Shown one piece after another: positions 12,267-26,000 of a stretch of 64,000 nucleotides of DNA. The translations under genes and the position numbers were made by a program. The DNA is taken from contig CAIIXF020000003.1 in the NCBI GenBank assembly GCA_903813345.2, forward strand, positions 19,236,931 to 19,300,930. The letters run 5' to 3'. Source of the stretch: Owenia fusiformis. Taxonomy: Eukaryota > Annelida > Polychaeta > Sabellida > Oweniidae. Each line of letters opens with the position of its first letter. Positions within the stretch are counted from its first letter, which is position 1. The notes under the pieces were generated by a model that worked only from the letters and a program-made list of their open reading frames with translations, ran no database searches and was not told where the DNA came from.

Positions 12267-13436
12267 GTAGACAAGACTTTACCAACACAATTTTAATTGA
12301 TCCGTCACACAGTTAACTAGAAAACATGTAAACAAGACTTTACAGACAAGATTTTAGGGTGGAAAATCCAAAATGGCTGCCTTGTCATTTACCCAGAATG
12401 TCAAAAAACTAATCTGTTCCTAGATTTTCATACTAAGAATCATCCCTGAAAATATGACATTGATCTACCAAATGGTTCACCTGAAAACGCGTAGACAAGA
12501 CTTTACAGACAAGATTTTAGGACAGAAAATCCAAAATGGCTGCCATGACATTTACACAGAATGCCAAAAAACTAATCAGATGTAGATTTTCACACTAAGA
12601 ATCATCCCTGAAAATTTGAAATTGATCTACCAAACGGTTCACCTAAAAATGCGTAGACAAGACTATTTACGGGCAAGATTTTAAGATGGAAAATCCAAAA
12701 TGGCTGCCTTGACATTTACCCAGAATGCCAAAAACATATCAGATCTAGATTTTTATACTAAGAATCATCCCTGAAAATTTGAAATTGATCCATCAAACAG
12801 TTCACCTGAAAACACGTAGACAAGACTTCAGACAAGATTTTAGGACGGAAAAATCCAAAATGGCCGACAATAAAAAAGTGATTATGTGTTTTTGCTGATT
12901 TCTTCTTACAAAATTATCACATATTACTACTTCTAACAATAACATAGGCTTTTACAACAAAGTAGATCTGAAATTATTTATAAAGCTACTAAATAGTTAA
13001 AGTATGAAAACTCAAAAACACCATTCAATATGATACAAAGTATTATCGTGCGCTAACTTTTCTTAAGACATTCAAAATGGCTGACATGACTGAGCTAACA
13101 GGTCCAAAACCTAATCAGATCTAGAATGAAGTGAGCTGAACAAGATGTTAAAGTTTTAAAAGCAACTGTGAAGCCGTTTTTCTTAAAGTTTGCAGACAAG
13201 GATTTTAGCATTTGACTTCAAAATGGCCGACAGGAAGTAGGTATCGAGTTAAAAATTTTTCATCCACATCTGTATGCACTCATAAGTTATCCCTGAAAAT
13301 TTGAAGGTGATATCTGTAGCGGATTTGGAGAAAACTCCCGGACATACGGACATACGGACAGACGGACGGACGGACGGACAGACAGACGGACGCGCCTAGG
13401 CCGACAATATGGCCCCACACTATGTGGTGGGGACAT
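12267..13436. repeat. 162-bp tandem units ending in GGAC simple repeat
   Basis: A unit of about 162 bp recurs from 12,328, 12,491, 12,652 and 12,816. Markers are GACAAGATTTTAGG, AAAATCCAAAATGGC and AAGAATCATCCCTGAAAAT. A degenerate continuation runs to a GACGGACGGACGGACGGAC tract at 13,345-13,392 and an ACTATGTGGTGGGGACAT end. It looks like a dispersed non-autonomous repeat with internal amplification. The GGAC tract also ends the repeat at 10.9 kb. Confidence 0.7.
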
Positions 13437-14681
13437 AAAAATGGTCTTAATTACCCCCATGCTTGGGTTTTCATTAGGTTTTCTGTAACATCAATCTCAA
13501 CATTATTTCTTACCATATTAAAACAATAAAATTAGAGATTTGTATTTTGCATTTATGGCACGACACATGAATTCTACCAGATCTACATCCTTAATAGGTG
13601 GTGTTAACCTCTAATTATCTTATTATTATTGGATACAGGATTTATTCGTAAGTAAATATCTACAGTGTATCTCAACTCAGTTTTTTGAGATGTTTTCCCA
13701 TGAAATAAAGTCTATATCCAAAAGCCTTTGAAATTATCCCATGACAGTAATTCCCAGTGAATATTTGGAATATTAATTTTAAATATCATGGGCCCCTAGC
13801 CCTCAAGAAATACCATTTTGTCTCTCAGAATAAAACCCATATTCAATCCCTCCCAGTATATAACCTATACATATGCAGCTCATGTTATTAAGTATTTGAA
13901 TAGTACTCACCAGTTTGGGCCCTAGTGTTAATTTGGTTTTCGCATATTCTCCTGTAATAAACACTATCAATTAGACAATATATGATAACATACACATTTT
14001 CATTCTAATGACTATAATTTAATAATCGTCAGTTTCACTTCTAACATCAGATAATGATATGCTCAACTGATAATATAATAACAGTAGCACTTTCATATCT
14101 CCGCTTTCTCTAAATCTACTTATTACAGTAAAACCTATCTGAAATGAACACAATTGTTTATTGATTAATAAAATCTAAATACAGAAAACCCCATGATAAA
14201 TACAGGATCACCAAATAGCATGTACAATGTATTTATCTACTGTAGTATAATAATAACATGTGTAAAGACACAATAATTGTTATAAACATAAAACAACTAG
14301 TTTCATCAATAATGATAAATGCTTGTAAATAGTACTAATCCTAATATGGTAAACACATTTTTCAATACACATTCAGTCATGTAACACTAAGACAATTATT
14401 GATTTTAGTATTCACTGTTTAGATTGACAGAAACACCAATTAAAACATGTGATAACACTGGAGTCAACAAAATCAAAAATATACGACTGAAAATGTTCAT
14501 GTTCCTCTGCAGATATATCTGAAGTAGTTCTAAAAAATAATGCTGGCCATTGCAGCTAAACAATATTTAATAAGTCATGGTTATTGACATGGAGACCCTC
14601 ATTGCATCAAAAAAGGGACTCCAAAACTATTTACTGCACCAAGAATGGAGTTCATACACACAGATTTTATTGTATGAAGTA
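13437..14681. other. No gene seen
   Basis: AT-rich non-coding sequence; no exon-like frame. Confidence 0.4.
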
Positions 14682-14685
14682 TTAA

Positions 14686-14931
14686 AGGCAGAATCTGATC
14701 TATAGGGGGTGACAAAATTACAAGCAACATGTATAATTGATCTATTCCTTACAATATCAAATACAATATCTCCCAAAAGATTCACAATATGCTATAAATT
14801 GGTGAAGTTATTAATGATTCAAAGTGCAAAAATGAGTGAAAACTGTTTAAATTCTCCATGGCATGAGCCAAAAATATTCTAAAATTGAAACAATTTTTTG
14901 TTTAACCTGCTTGCTATATCTGATTCTCTCT
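14686..14931. mobile_element. piggyBac-like MITE, copy 1 (TTAA-flanked)
   Basis: Flanked by TTAA on both sides (14,682-14,685 and 14,932-14,935). Termini are AGGCAGAATCTGATCTATA and, inverted, TATATCTGATTCTCTCT, giving imperfect ~17-bp inverted repeats. A second copy at 46,674-47,046 matches along its length except for a ~120-bp segment present only there. TTAA target sites are typical of piggyBac transposons. Confidence 0.8.
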
Positions 14932-15134
14932 TTAATAAATTAATAAGCATTTTTACTGTATAGCTCATACATATAGATAATCCCTGTTGTTCACTTTATA
15001 TTCAACTGCATTATTTCACTTTGAATCAAACAATTAATCTTGATGATGATCTTCTCATAAATCGTCATAAATCAGCATAAAACGGATATAAAATGCCAAA
15101 AGCTGATTTGCTGCAAGTTTATGGAGTATGTAAT

Positions 15135-16860
15135 CACGGGGTGCCATCGAATAATTTTGGCAACGTACCGGAGAACGACATTTTACTAAGAAATGGCAAT
15201 AATTTAGCACAATATATTTTTAACTAGAGTTCTATTTTGATTTTGACAACAGTAAGTATTCCATGCAATAACTATTTCATTCATGAGTTTGTTGGAATTC
15301 TGTTGGAACCCAGTTCTGATCAAGTACGAAGTTATTGAAATCGGCGCAGACGGACTTTACTCCGAAAGATGGTTTTTCGATTATAACTTTTCACAACATT
15401 TAAGTGTAGCCTTTTGAAAAAAGTACAGAATAGTCCTTATACTTTTGAATAATTCTGTTATTTCTGATTCACACGACTCTGATTTGTTTAATTAAATAAA
15501 AAGTTTGAAAAATATTACTTAGGAACGTAACCGGAGCTGGGAACGTAACCGGAGCAGATCAGTTGAATTATTAAATCAAAAAAAATAAAATATATGATTT
15601 GTAACATGGTCATTTTCACATTGTTTATATTTCTACTTTTTATATTGACCAATCCCCATCCATGTCATTTTAACAGGTCCCTTCATTACTTTACACCAGT
15701 GTTTCAAATATTTAATTCCAATGTTTTCAATTCTTTTGTATACTTTCTACTTTATCTTCCTTTATTTAAAGCAATTTTTAGCTTTTCATGGTGTGATTGT
15801 TTTTGTATTCCATATAATAGCATTCACTCACATGTAGCTGAGTTTGGGTGTTGGCCCAGCCTCAGTAGTTGCTTAGAGTTAGATGATAATGTAGATTGTA
15901 CAGAGAACGTTTGAAGTTTATTTGAAATAGACTATTTTATATATTTTAACTTTAGTTATCTGTTACTTTTATTTGCCACCCACGGGCCTTACACTCGCCC
16001 CGTTACAGATTTAAAGCACATATACTAATTTAAAAACATATGGGATTGTTCGAATGCGTATTTATTACATTTTATTTAAAGAAAAATATTTATCCATTGT
16101 GAAAAATTAAATTTGGTATTTACCATGCATAAGTGCACTTACCTTAGAAAGGCTATCAAACATAGAACAATCATTGTATGGAGAATAAAGTGATTAAATG
16201 TAGTAAGCAAATAATTCCATTTGATTTCACCCATTGTATTTGTTCAGCGAACTATTAGAACCCACTCTGTTATACTAATTTCTAATTAATTTCTTATTTA
16301 TACTAATTGCCATGCATTGATTTTCCTGTAAGTGAAGGGTAATAAATGCTCATTTTAACATTCATATGTGTTTGTAAATAATATATATGCTTTAAATCAT
16401 ATATTGTATTTTTTTAAATTATATAATTCAACTGATCTGCTCCGGTTACGTTCCCAGCTCCGGTTACGTTCCTAAGTAATATTTTTAAAACTTTTTTTTT
16501 AATTAAACAAATCAGAGTCGTGTGAATCAGAAATAACAGAATTATTCAATAGTATAAGGACTATTCTGTACTTTTTTCAAAAGTCTATACTTAAATGTTG
16601 TAAAAAGTTATAATCGAAAAACCATCTTTCGGAGTAAAGTCCGACTGCGCCGATTTCAATAACTTCGTACTTGATCAGAACTGGGTTCCAACAGAATTCC
16701 TTCAAACTCATGAATGAAATAGCCATTGCATGGAATACTTACTTTTGTCAAAATCAAAGTAGAACTCGAGTTAAAAAATATATTGTGCTAAATTATTGCC
16801 ATTTCTTAGTAAAATGTCGTTCTCCGGTACGTTGCCAAAATTATTCGATGGTACCCCGTG
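15135..16860. mobile_element. 1.73-kb foldback element, ~450-bp arms, GTAAT duplication
   Basis: The outer ends are CACGGGGTGCCATCGAATAA and, at the right, the reverse complement with one change. GTAAT is duplicated directly outside (15,130-15,134 and 16,861-16,865). The arms (to about 15,590 and from about 16,430) stay similar throughout and end in a doubled GGAACGTAACCGGAGC. The AT-rich middle has a 106-codon open frame (15,594-15,914) with no recognisable domain. No transposase seen. Confidence 0.85.
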
Positions 16861-16993
16861 GTAATAAGAAATCTTACAATGGAATAAACCTATTGTTTAA
16901 AAAAGTAAATCATCGACATTCATTTTTTTATCATCCATTAGACGATTACTCACTGCATGTCTTCCTATTCACTGTTCCACAACTAGTTATTTT

Positions 16994-17464
16994 GACGGAA
17001 CGTCAAAGTAACAAAATGGATGAACTTTCTGGTTACAAGTTGTTTTTTTCTCGATGTAAACCTACTTATAAGTCAAGTTCCATATTATAATTTGGCACAA
17101 AGCTAGAAAATATAGTCTAGTTATAATAAGTTTCTTTGATTTGGAATTTGTTTCGTAAATGAAGTTGTAATTCATATATTTAGCCCCTCGCTTTTGTTAC
17201 ATTGACGAAAGTCCGTTATATAACCAATGTATGTTACTTAGACGACTTATGTCAATGTAACAAAAGCGATGGTCTAAATGCACGAATTAGAACTTTTTTT
17301 ACAAATCAAATTCCAAACCGAGAGCATTTCTAAAAGCTTGACTATATTGTCTAGTTTTGAGCTAAATGATAATCCGCAACATGACTAATACGGAAGTTTA
17401 AAACAAGAAAACAAAAAACTCGTAACCAGGAAGTTCATCCATTTTGTTACATTGACGTTCCATC
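16994..17464. mobile_element. 471-bp palindromic MITE
   Basis: The left arm GACGGAACGTCAAAGTAACA is matched by the right arm ending GTTACATTGACGTTCCATC. Inner arms also pair (CTTTTGTTACATTGACG with CAATGTAACAAAAGCG). Part of the same family recurs at about 47,540-47,740. Confidence 0.75.
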
Positions 17465-20400
17465 TACATATATATCAATTCTGTGAAGCTACGGCTGCTA
17501 TAGAGCAAATGTGACTGAGGCTGAAGTAATTACCTTTTGCCTGCTTCATTCTTTGCTTCTTTTACTTCTTTCTGTCTTATAATGCATTTGATAAGATGAC
17601 CATTACATAATTCAAACTGTTACTGCTATATACTGACAGGCAATTCCAGGGGGTTCACATTTGACTATTTTTGGCCCAACATGTGCTCAAAATGGTGGAA
17701 AACAGCATGATTTTGAAAGAGTTTATGGCTGGGAGGGGGGGGTTGGCTGACACCTCCCCTCCCCCCTAGCTACAGGCCTGGGTATACTGGGCATATTATG
17801 TAACATAAACTATATCATTTAACTCATACATTCAATATGATATGAAGATTGCTCATACTTTGTATTTTACATTTTCACCCAAATCATTTGGGACTCAAAC
17901 ATACTGTATTTAGAGTAATTTTTCATGAGTTTCACTATTTCATTGCTGTTTTCTCTCTATTCCACTGTTACACACTACCCTACCTCGATAGCGCATGCGC
18001 GAATTTTTTCGCTTTCAATCAGGTCGCTTTTGAGTATATCGGCTGCTTAGTGAAAAGGTTAATACGTTTGGTGCTCGGAGTGAGACAATATTGCTATTCG
18101 CTGAACTTCAGTGGTGCAATAGTGAAGTCCATGTTCCAAGTTATATGATAGTTGAAGAAATAATGTAAAAAATATCGTTTTAAATTTTAAAATATTTGAT
18201 ATGTCATAGTACACGGTACACAGCTGCAAAAGTTGATCAATACAGGGTACAAGGAATGTAAATTGTTCAATAGTACAGGGAGCGAGAAAGTAAGCTGATT
18301 ATACAGACATACTATGTCCCGATCTCATGTATATTTACGTTGCAAACAGTGAAAACAATACTAAAAAGGCCGCCTGTTGATGCTTTGAGGTGTCATCAAT
18401 TGTTATTTAATCCAAATAAAGTAAACATTATTTAGTAGATTTAGACACGGGCTTTCGGGTCGTAAATGCATTTTAGTCATTAAATTAACAAGAACGCTAG
18501 ATTATACGTGTTACTAGGGTATCAAATTGAAATAAAATAACGAAATTAAATATAAACACGTAAGTGATAAATGACTATTGGTTATCAGGATTAATGACTA
18601 TCCGCTATTCAGAATAATTAAAATTGCGTGAACTACATGTAAAGAATCTTTCTATATAACCCCTTGAATCATTTGATCATTTAAAATAGTTTGTTCAAAA
18701 TACCATCATGCCACGACATTTTGTTCTTCACGATTTGCTGTAGAGGTGATATGACGTCGTATTTCTCTATTATTGTAAAAAAAACTAATACCAGATCGAT
18801 GTAGTCTTATATGACGTGTTGGATGTCAGATGTTTTTGGATGGTATCTGCTCCAGTGATTTTGCATTTAATCATGAAACGCTAATCACAAGACACCTTGA
18901 AACAAACATTATCCTCCTTGTGACAGGAGGAAAAATGTTTCACAATATGTTATGCCTTACGGCAAAGTAAAGATACATTTCTGGGACGACTATTTTGCAT
19001 CTTAAGATTTTAGAAAAACAATCAATTCACAAAAGTACAGTTGAATAACATACTGGAAAACGTAACCACATATAACACGATGACAAGCAGTTTAAATAAC
19101 AGTTTACTGGGGTTTTGTTACATATCAATGTAAGATTTTCGAAGGGAAACTTACATGCTCCCTGTACGTTGACAGATTTACTGAAATGTATCGTGTATTG
19201 CATTAAGTTTTGCTTCACTGCGCCCACTATTATCTATCTTTGCCTATAGTGTTTTTTTGCCAACAATATTCTACAAACTGCTTGATGAATCAATTCTATG
19301 TCTGGTAGAACACTAAAATAAATGTAAAATGTATTTTACGTTCAGAAATAACCCACGTCCTCCATTTGCAACTTAGCTGTACCCTGTTTCCCTTTTAAAC
19401 GTGGTCACGTGGTAGGGTAGTGTGTGTTATTCATATCAAACCATGATACAAAGGCTTTTAATAACAGGTTCAGAAGATGGGGATTAATTATTAGCCATAT
19501 CACTTAATTACAAGATTAACTTTTCTAAATGAGAAAATATGGAATCACATGCTGCTAAATCCAATTCTCGAAATCGTTGTTCCCTCTTCGACGCGAAAAT
19601 CGTTCCTTATAAGGGCAAAATATTTCCCATGATGCAGTTCGCGGAGGAACAAATTTATACAATCTTATTTTCCCTCATAGGTTTAACATGGGGATTTTCA
19701 CACCTATTTTTCAAACGATATATTCGTTCATATTCCCGTACGAGAGTACAGAAATAATTATTAGAAACGATTGATCTCTCTTAATCTTAATATAACAGCT
19801 ATTTTTTTCATTGTATTAATTCATAGCGTGGTGAAAACGATGATTGAAAAGTGAGAAAATATTCCGGAAGAGAAGGTCATGTGATCAGTAGACTAGTCGC
19901 CATATTGGAAAAAACAATTCCATTCGACTTTCAATACTTTCATGCCAATCTTACCGCACTACAAACTGCGACATCGATGCAACAACTGAATAAAAATATT
20001 CATCTTCAAATTACATTATAGAGTTACGTTGAAAACCCACAAACAACTGAGCAGTAGACCAAAGAAGATGCGTCGCTATTATCTAGGTCAATCTGTTCAG
20101 TGATCCGAAAGCAAATCTATAGTACTCGTTTCCGAATTTTGTTGTTCATTGTACAATCTTTTATTGATTAAACTCGGTATACTGACTATTAAAGCAATGA
20201 CAAAGAAGAATACTTACGATGGTGTCATTGTTTTATTTAGCGTGCGGGTGTAAAGACAAAATTGAGTAATTAGTTTGATTTAGAACTTTCGTGTCACGCA
20301 AATAGCTACGCGAAATGCATAGTGGGAAAATATTGACCAATCAAATTTTGTCCTTTTTGAGTGCTTTTTCAGTGCATATTTGCGAATGTTCTGATTCAAA

Positions 20401-20706
20401 GAGCGAACCGCGAAAAGAAGAATTCTTTTAAGTCCCCATATAAAGTTTAAACCACTTTGGCTTATATTGTAGTCTTACCCAATGTTATCAAATTTTGATA
20501 TGTGAAACTTTTTTTTAATTTCAAAAAGTGGTTTTTGAAGGACTTTTTGTTCAAAAATGTGTGAATTTATTTAAAACTAACTTTAAGAGGTCACGCATGT
20601 CTTTTAATTAGCCACAATTCATACCAATGCATAGCATTCATCCTCGCATGTTTTTTGCCGAAAAAATTAAGAAAATCGGTTCATAAATAAGCGAGAAATT
20701 AACTCA
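17465..20706. other. No gene supported
   Basis: Mostly AT-rich non-coding sequence, with another GGGGGGG/CCCCTCCCCCC fragment near 17,735-17,775 related to the family at 1,145. The short frame at 19,539-19,757 starts with ATG but shows no domain and no flanking splice partner I can identify. Confidence 0.4.
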
Positions 20707-21695
20707 TCAGTGCATGAAAATGGTTCTGAGTACCCTTTGTATTCGTTTGACTTCACTTCTTAAAAGAGAGCTTCGTCTTCACTCTTTCAACCTAAAATAA
20801 ACCTGTGAACTCACCGCGCCAATCAGTGTTCGTCAGCCAAATTTGACCGACGTTGTATATATGGTCATTCCTTCTGACGTCATCGTTGAGCCCGGAATTG
20901 ACCAATGACATGCGCATATTTAATTAGAACGCATTTGGCGTATGTTTCTTCAAGCTTGCTGATTGGTGGAAGAAAGGTCAGCACGTAGGTCAAAAGTGAT
21001 TTATTACCCAAACTGTCACCGGTACCCGTCGTGGGGGCGGGGCTACTAAACTGTAATATGGTATCTACTAGGCAGAGTGTAGTTTAACTAGACTCTGCAC
21101 GCAGGGTAGGTTCTGAGAAAAATGCATTTAAAAATTTTAGTTCTCATAGAAACCAATGGTACAATGATATCTAAAACATAATATATTCTTCCTTTTAACC
21201 TGGTTAGACAATCAACATTGGTTTATCATTGAAGTCAAGCATATTTAGATTTTTTCAAAAAGTTTTTGCCACCTGAGTGACATCACTTATGTTGCAAAAT
21301 ATTTTTGATATGCTAAAACATTACCCTGCGTGCAGAGTCTAGTTAAACTACACTCTGCCTAGTAGAGACCATATTACAGTTTAGTAGCCCCGCCCCATGA
21401 TGGGTACCGGTGACAGTATGGGTAAATCACTTTTGACCTACCCGCTGACCTTCCACCAATCAGCGAGCAAATACGTTCTAATTAAATATGCGCATGCCAT
21501 TGGTCAATTCCGGGCTCAACGATGACGTCAGAAGGAATGACCATATATAGACGTCGGTCAAATTTGGCCGACGAACACTGATTGGCGCGGTGAGTTCACA
21601 GGTTTATTTTAGTTTGAAAGAGTGAAGACGAAGCTCTCTTAAGAAGTGTAGTCAAACGAATGCAAAGGGTACTCAGAACCATTTTCATGCACTGA
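20707..21695. mobile_element. 989-bp foldback element, near-complete palindrome
   Basis: TCAGTGCATGAAAATGGTTC at the left is matched by the reverse complement at the right. The arms run about 400 bp inward, through AGTCTAGTTTAACTACACTC-type words, to a ~190-bp centre. Both arms carry GC-box-like CCCCGCCCC and ACGTCA motifs, so both ends could carry promoter-like sequence. A solo arm fragment lies at 6,778-6,830. Confidence 0.85.
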
Positions 21696-23093
21696 TTTTT
21701 TTTTCAAAAATATCTGAAATTACTTTTTAAGTCATAAAAAATAGTAAATGAATGATAAAAAAATACTTTCAAACTTTAGACGGGGACTTTATAAGCTGTT
21801 TTGAAATCAAGATTTCATCAACAAGCAGTAGTAAACATATTAGTCATACTGAAATAATATAATTTATAAAGGTCATTATACTATATGCATATGAGCTATA
21901 ATTATTGATTACACTACACAGACACACCTGGTATTTAAATGCCTGGTTTTCTAGTAAATTATATGACATTAATATACCAATGTAGTGTATCATAATAAGC
22001 AGAATGCGTCAGGAATTTATCACATAACATAGATTATCACCAGAAGGTATGGGTTATGACACAATAAATTATATACTAGGACATTTTGGATACAGGGTTC
22101 ATCCTGAAGGAAATTTTTTTTGTTTGAGGGGCCCAAAAATTTTCCCGCCCCAGTTCAGAAATCTTTTTCAGAGTTGAAATTTGCCCCCCCCCCTTGGTCA
22201 GCCACACTGACCATACATAAGACTATAGCTTCACAAACTCATGTTGATATTTGATCAAATTTTTAATAAAAAAGTACATTCTTCATTTAAAATCTACATG
22301 CAAAATTGCTTTATTTGGTTTAACTTTGATTTTCCTTGAAAATGTAATTTCTAGGTTAGATTCCCCCGTTAAGTCCATGTTATTCAACAGATGATACATT
22401 TTACATTCTCAAAAAACTTGACATACTTATATACTAAATCTATTTCAAATTAAGCAACTTTTCAACTACGTCATAGGGTGAAATCTGAGATTTCAAGCTA
22501 TATATCTCAAGAAAATAGTCTCATCTTTCTATCAGAATAAGTGCAGGTGCCAAAAACATAACATGAGTAGCCACCTGGTGTTGAAAATTGTAACTACCTA
22601 CTCGCATCTCGGTAATTATAATCCGAGCTCAGGTGGAAAGGAAGTAATTGTTAAGAACAAGCTGACTGACAAGATATTAACATCCTAACTGAGAAGCATA
22701 CTTCAGACAGAAGGCAGTTAATTCATGTTTGATGTAAAAGCCAGTATTAAAGACCTAAGATAGAGTTTATAGATGTGTTTCATAAGCCAAGGGCAACTGG
22801 ATGTGTTTTATTATAAATTTATTTTCTCACAAACTGAAATACATTGTAAATAGTTATAAAAATGATAAAGTACTCATCTTAACATGTCGATATTCATCTG
22901 TCTCATTTTGTAGTTTTGTAATTTATACAATTGTCCCTTCGAACAGAAACAATTTTATTTTGACATTTCAAACCCCATTGTCCTTCACCAGTCACAAAAA
23001 GTTAAACATATTATTATACATTCGTGTTTTCTCGTTGTCAAAATTTCACATACATATGTACATGTTCTGACTGTTCCTTTGCTTATCCCTATG
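21696..23093. other. 3' flank of ZFAND1; no gene seen
   Basis: Non-coding. A G/C-run fragment at 22,125-22,200 belongs to the family at 1,145. The stretch 22,320-22,390 is related to 3,530-3,600. Confidence 0.4.
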
Positions 23094-26000
23094 CTATGAG
23101 TAGGATTGAAAATCATCAAGAATGTTACAGTCATTTTCCACATATTCCAGTATTAGCGTTGAACCATTGAAGACTTCTGAACTTTCTACAAGAGCATCCT
23201 CTATTGTTGAGTCAACATTTAATTTAGCACCAACATTTGTGTCAAAAAGACGTAATTTCTGGAAATACATAATAACAAAAACCCACTTCTATAATTTAAC
23301 GGCATTATATACCATCAACACATTTCAAGTTTTATGATGTATATTGTAAAGATACACATGAAATTAAAATGCATCATTTTAATGAAATTATATAGATTTG
23401 TACTGTAAAACATATTTAAATGTGAATATTTTCAAGATTGACAAATACGGTTTAAGTCAGGGATGTTCATCTTCAAATTAAGAGGTTTTTACTGTATGCT
23501 CATGTGAATCCAACCATAGGAAAGTTCTAACCGACCTTGTCAGCCATGGATGTGGATAATATGAGGTTTTGAGATATCAGCTATTTCATTGATTTGTTGG
23601 TACACGTATATTCAAATATTTAAAAAAGTACTTTTAAGCTACTTGTGTATTGATTACATTACATTTATTCATATATTTTTCAATCATTTACATATTATCA
23701 CAATATTCCCAAAATTTCAAATTTATTCATCATATATTGTCTTCTAACATGAGCTTTTAGTGTTGAATATGTCTTGCTGTAAGACATAACATAAAGACAT
23801 GTGGGAGATGAGACTTCTTAATTAACCCATTACAAGATGTCAAGAACATCAAAACGCTTAACATGCTAAAATGTTACACATACCTTAGCATATGAGATAT
23901 TGTTTTCATTTTTAAGATCACAGACTGTTGCTATTCTGTCAACTGCCCTCCCTATAGTCCAGGTCTGGAAATAAACAAATGTTGCATAACATTACAAGTT
24001 GTACAGTTGTACAAACAACCATCCATTACCCTCCCAGTTGCCCAGATTTGGAAGATGTTACAGTGACATGATGAACCCATGGGCTGCAGCTCACATATAC
24101 ATAAAAATACTTATGTATCTATTTCACATTTTAATGCATTCTCATAGAAAAGCATTAAAAATTGTGGTTCGAAATGTTTAAATACATGTACATGTATTTT
24201 AGTTAAAGGGAGTACAAGCAAGTTGAGATGAAGTTTTGGAAATTATACACACTTTCCAATACATTCATGGCATTCATTGTCATGCTTATTTTCTGTCCAA
24301 TAGTTTGAGGTAATCCTTCAGTTTCTAAGGCAATCAGCAAACAGTCGATTGATTTTTATGATTTTGGACAATTCTACATCTTCAACTCTATTTTTGATTA
24401 GATACCTCAAATATTTTTTCTGCATGTGATCAATAAGTGCTTACCTTGGAGAAGAACATGGCTTTATCTTTGTCAGGTGTGCCATGTGGTAAGAGGACTC
24501 TAAAGTAGATCCTTTCATCAGGGGGAAGTCCCTTGTCTCTAATTAGTTATTCAGTTTTGGCTATTGTCAGAAATTTTAATAGACCCTGTATGTGATCAAT
24601 AAGTGCTAACCTTGGAGAAGAACATGGCTTTATCTTTGTCAGGTGTGCCATGTGGTAAGAGGACTCTAAAGTAGATCCTTTCATCGGGGGGAAGGCCCTT
24701 GTCTCCTACTGCATTCATCTTCATCTTCATCAGTTGGACTTTGCTCTCGGTTTTCTTGGATTTCCGTCCCCTACCCTTACTAGGACTTGGTTGGTCTTTC
24801 CGCTTATCTAAGGAGATATACAAACAAAATCTACATAATTATTTTGCATCAGCCTTTTTCATAATGCATCAATTTAAAAAATATTTTCAATGTAGATACA
24901 GCAATTAAGAATTCATTATATCTAAAGTAGTAAAGGTTAAGAGACAAAAGGGGTGTGAATGTAATTCCCACTTTTAAGGTATTGTTTGATGCTACAATTT
25001 TATGTTCCACAGATTAAAATCAGATTGAGGTCTATAAGAGAGACATGGTTATCTAAGGCATGGCTAACAGCTCTACATAGAGCTAGATAGCCTAATCGAT
25101 TCAGTTTTGTTCATGTCTGTCTCAATTTTTATAAACACCAAGAAATCCCACAGAATTCATTTTGTGGAAAATTGGAAGGAGTGGCATGCATAAACCAAGT
25201 GGTCAACATAGATTTAGAGGGAACATAATGGAAATGCTTACCTAATATATTCTGTACATGGGCAGCTGTCTGGGGCATTTTCTGTACATCAGATATTTTC
25301 TCTAACTTATCACAATTGTGGTCTTGTTGGTGCCGATGACTGAAAGCAATAACAACATATTGTAATTTGGATTTGAAGTTGGGTATACTTTTTTTGTGGA
25401 CGCCCTGTATATTTTTGGACTCACACATGTCATTTTCAAGAACTTCTTCAAAATATAGCGCAATCCATCTCAATGCTCCACATCAAGATTAAGCGAAAAG
25501 TACAAAATCACATGTATATCAAGCAGTCCTTGGTATGACCCAATGATCCCAATTATCATGTATACATTAATACATGGAGGGAAAATGTGTGTATGAGGTT
25601 ATACTCCGAGGATAACTAACTGACAAACCTGAGGCAGTAGTTGTTCTTGCATTGTTCACATATCACAGGAATCAGCTCTCTATTAGTACAATCAGGCATG
25701 AAACAAGGATGTCCTTTATCACCTGTATATTCAACCTTTGGTTTAGGGGCACATTCCTTTAAATAAAGACGATCCATGTACACATATAAGCATCACAAAC
25801 ATAAACAAGGCATTAACATGCAAAATCTCACCACCTGCCATTTGTTACAGACACCAGCAAAAAAAACTATCATCAAACACAATCCACAAAAGTTAGAGAC
25901 TATAACAATATATCACCATTTCTAATGGTGACATAAAAATCATCACTATATACCAAACTTGTCAAATAGACATCTTAATTTAGAAAAAATGTATTTGTAT

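Noticed and set aside
15594-15914. 106-codon frame with hydrophobic segment
   Set aside because: Sits in the AT-rich centre of the foldback element; Phe/Leu-rich by composition.
19539-19757. 72-codon frame
   Set aside because: No domain, no neighbouring exon in phase that I can find.
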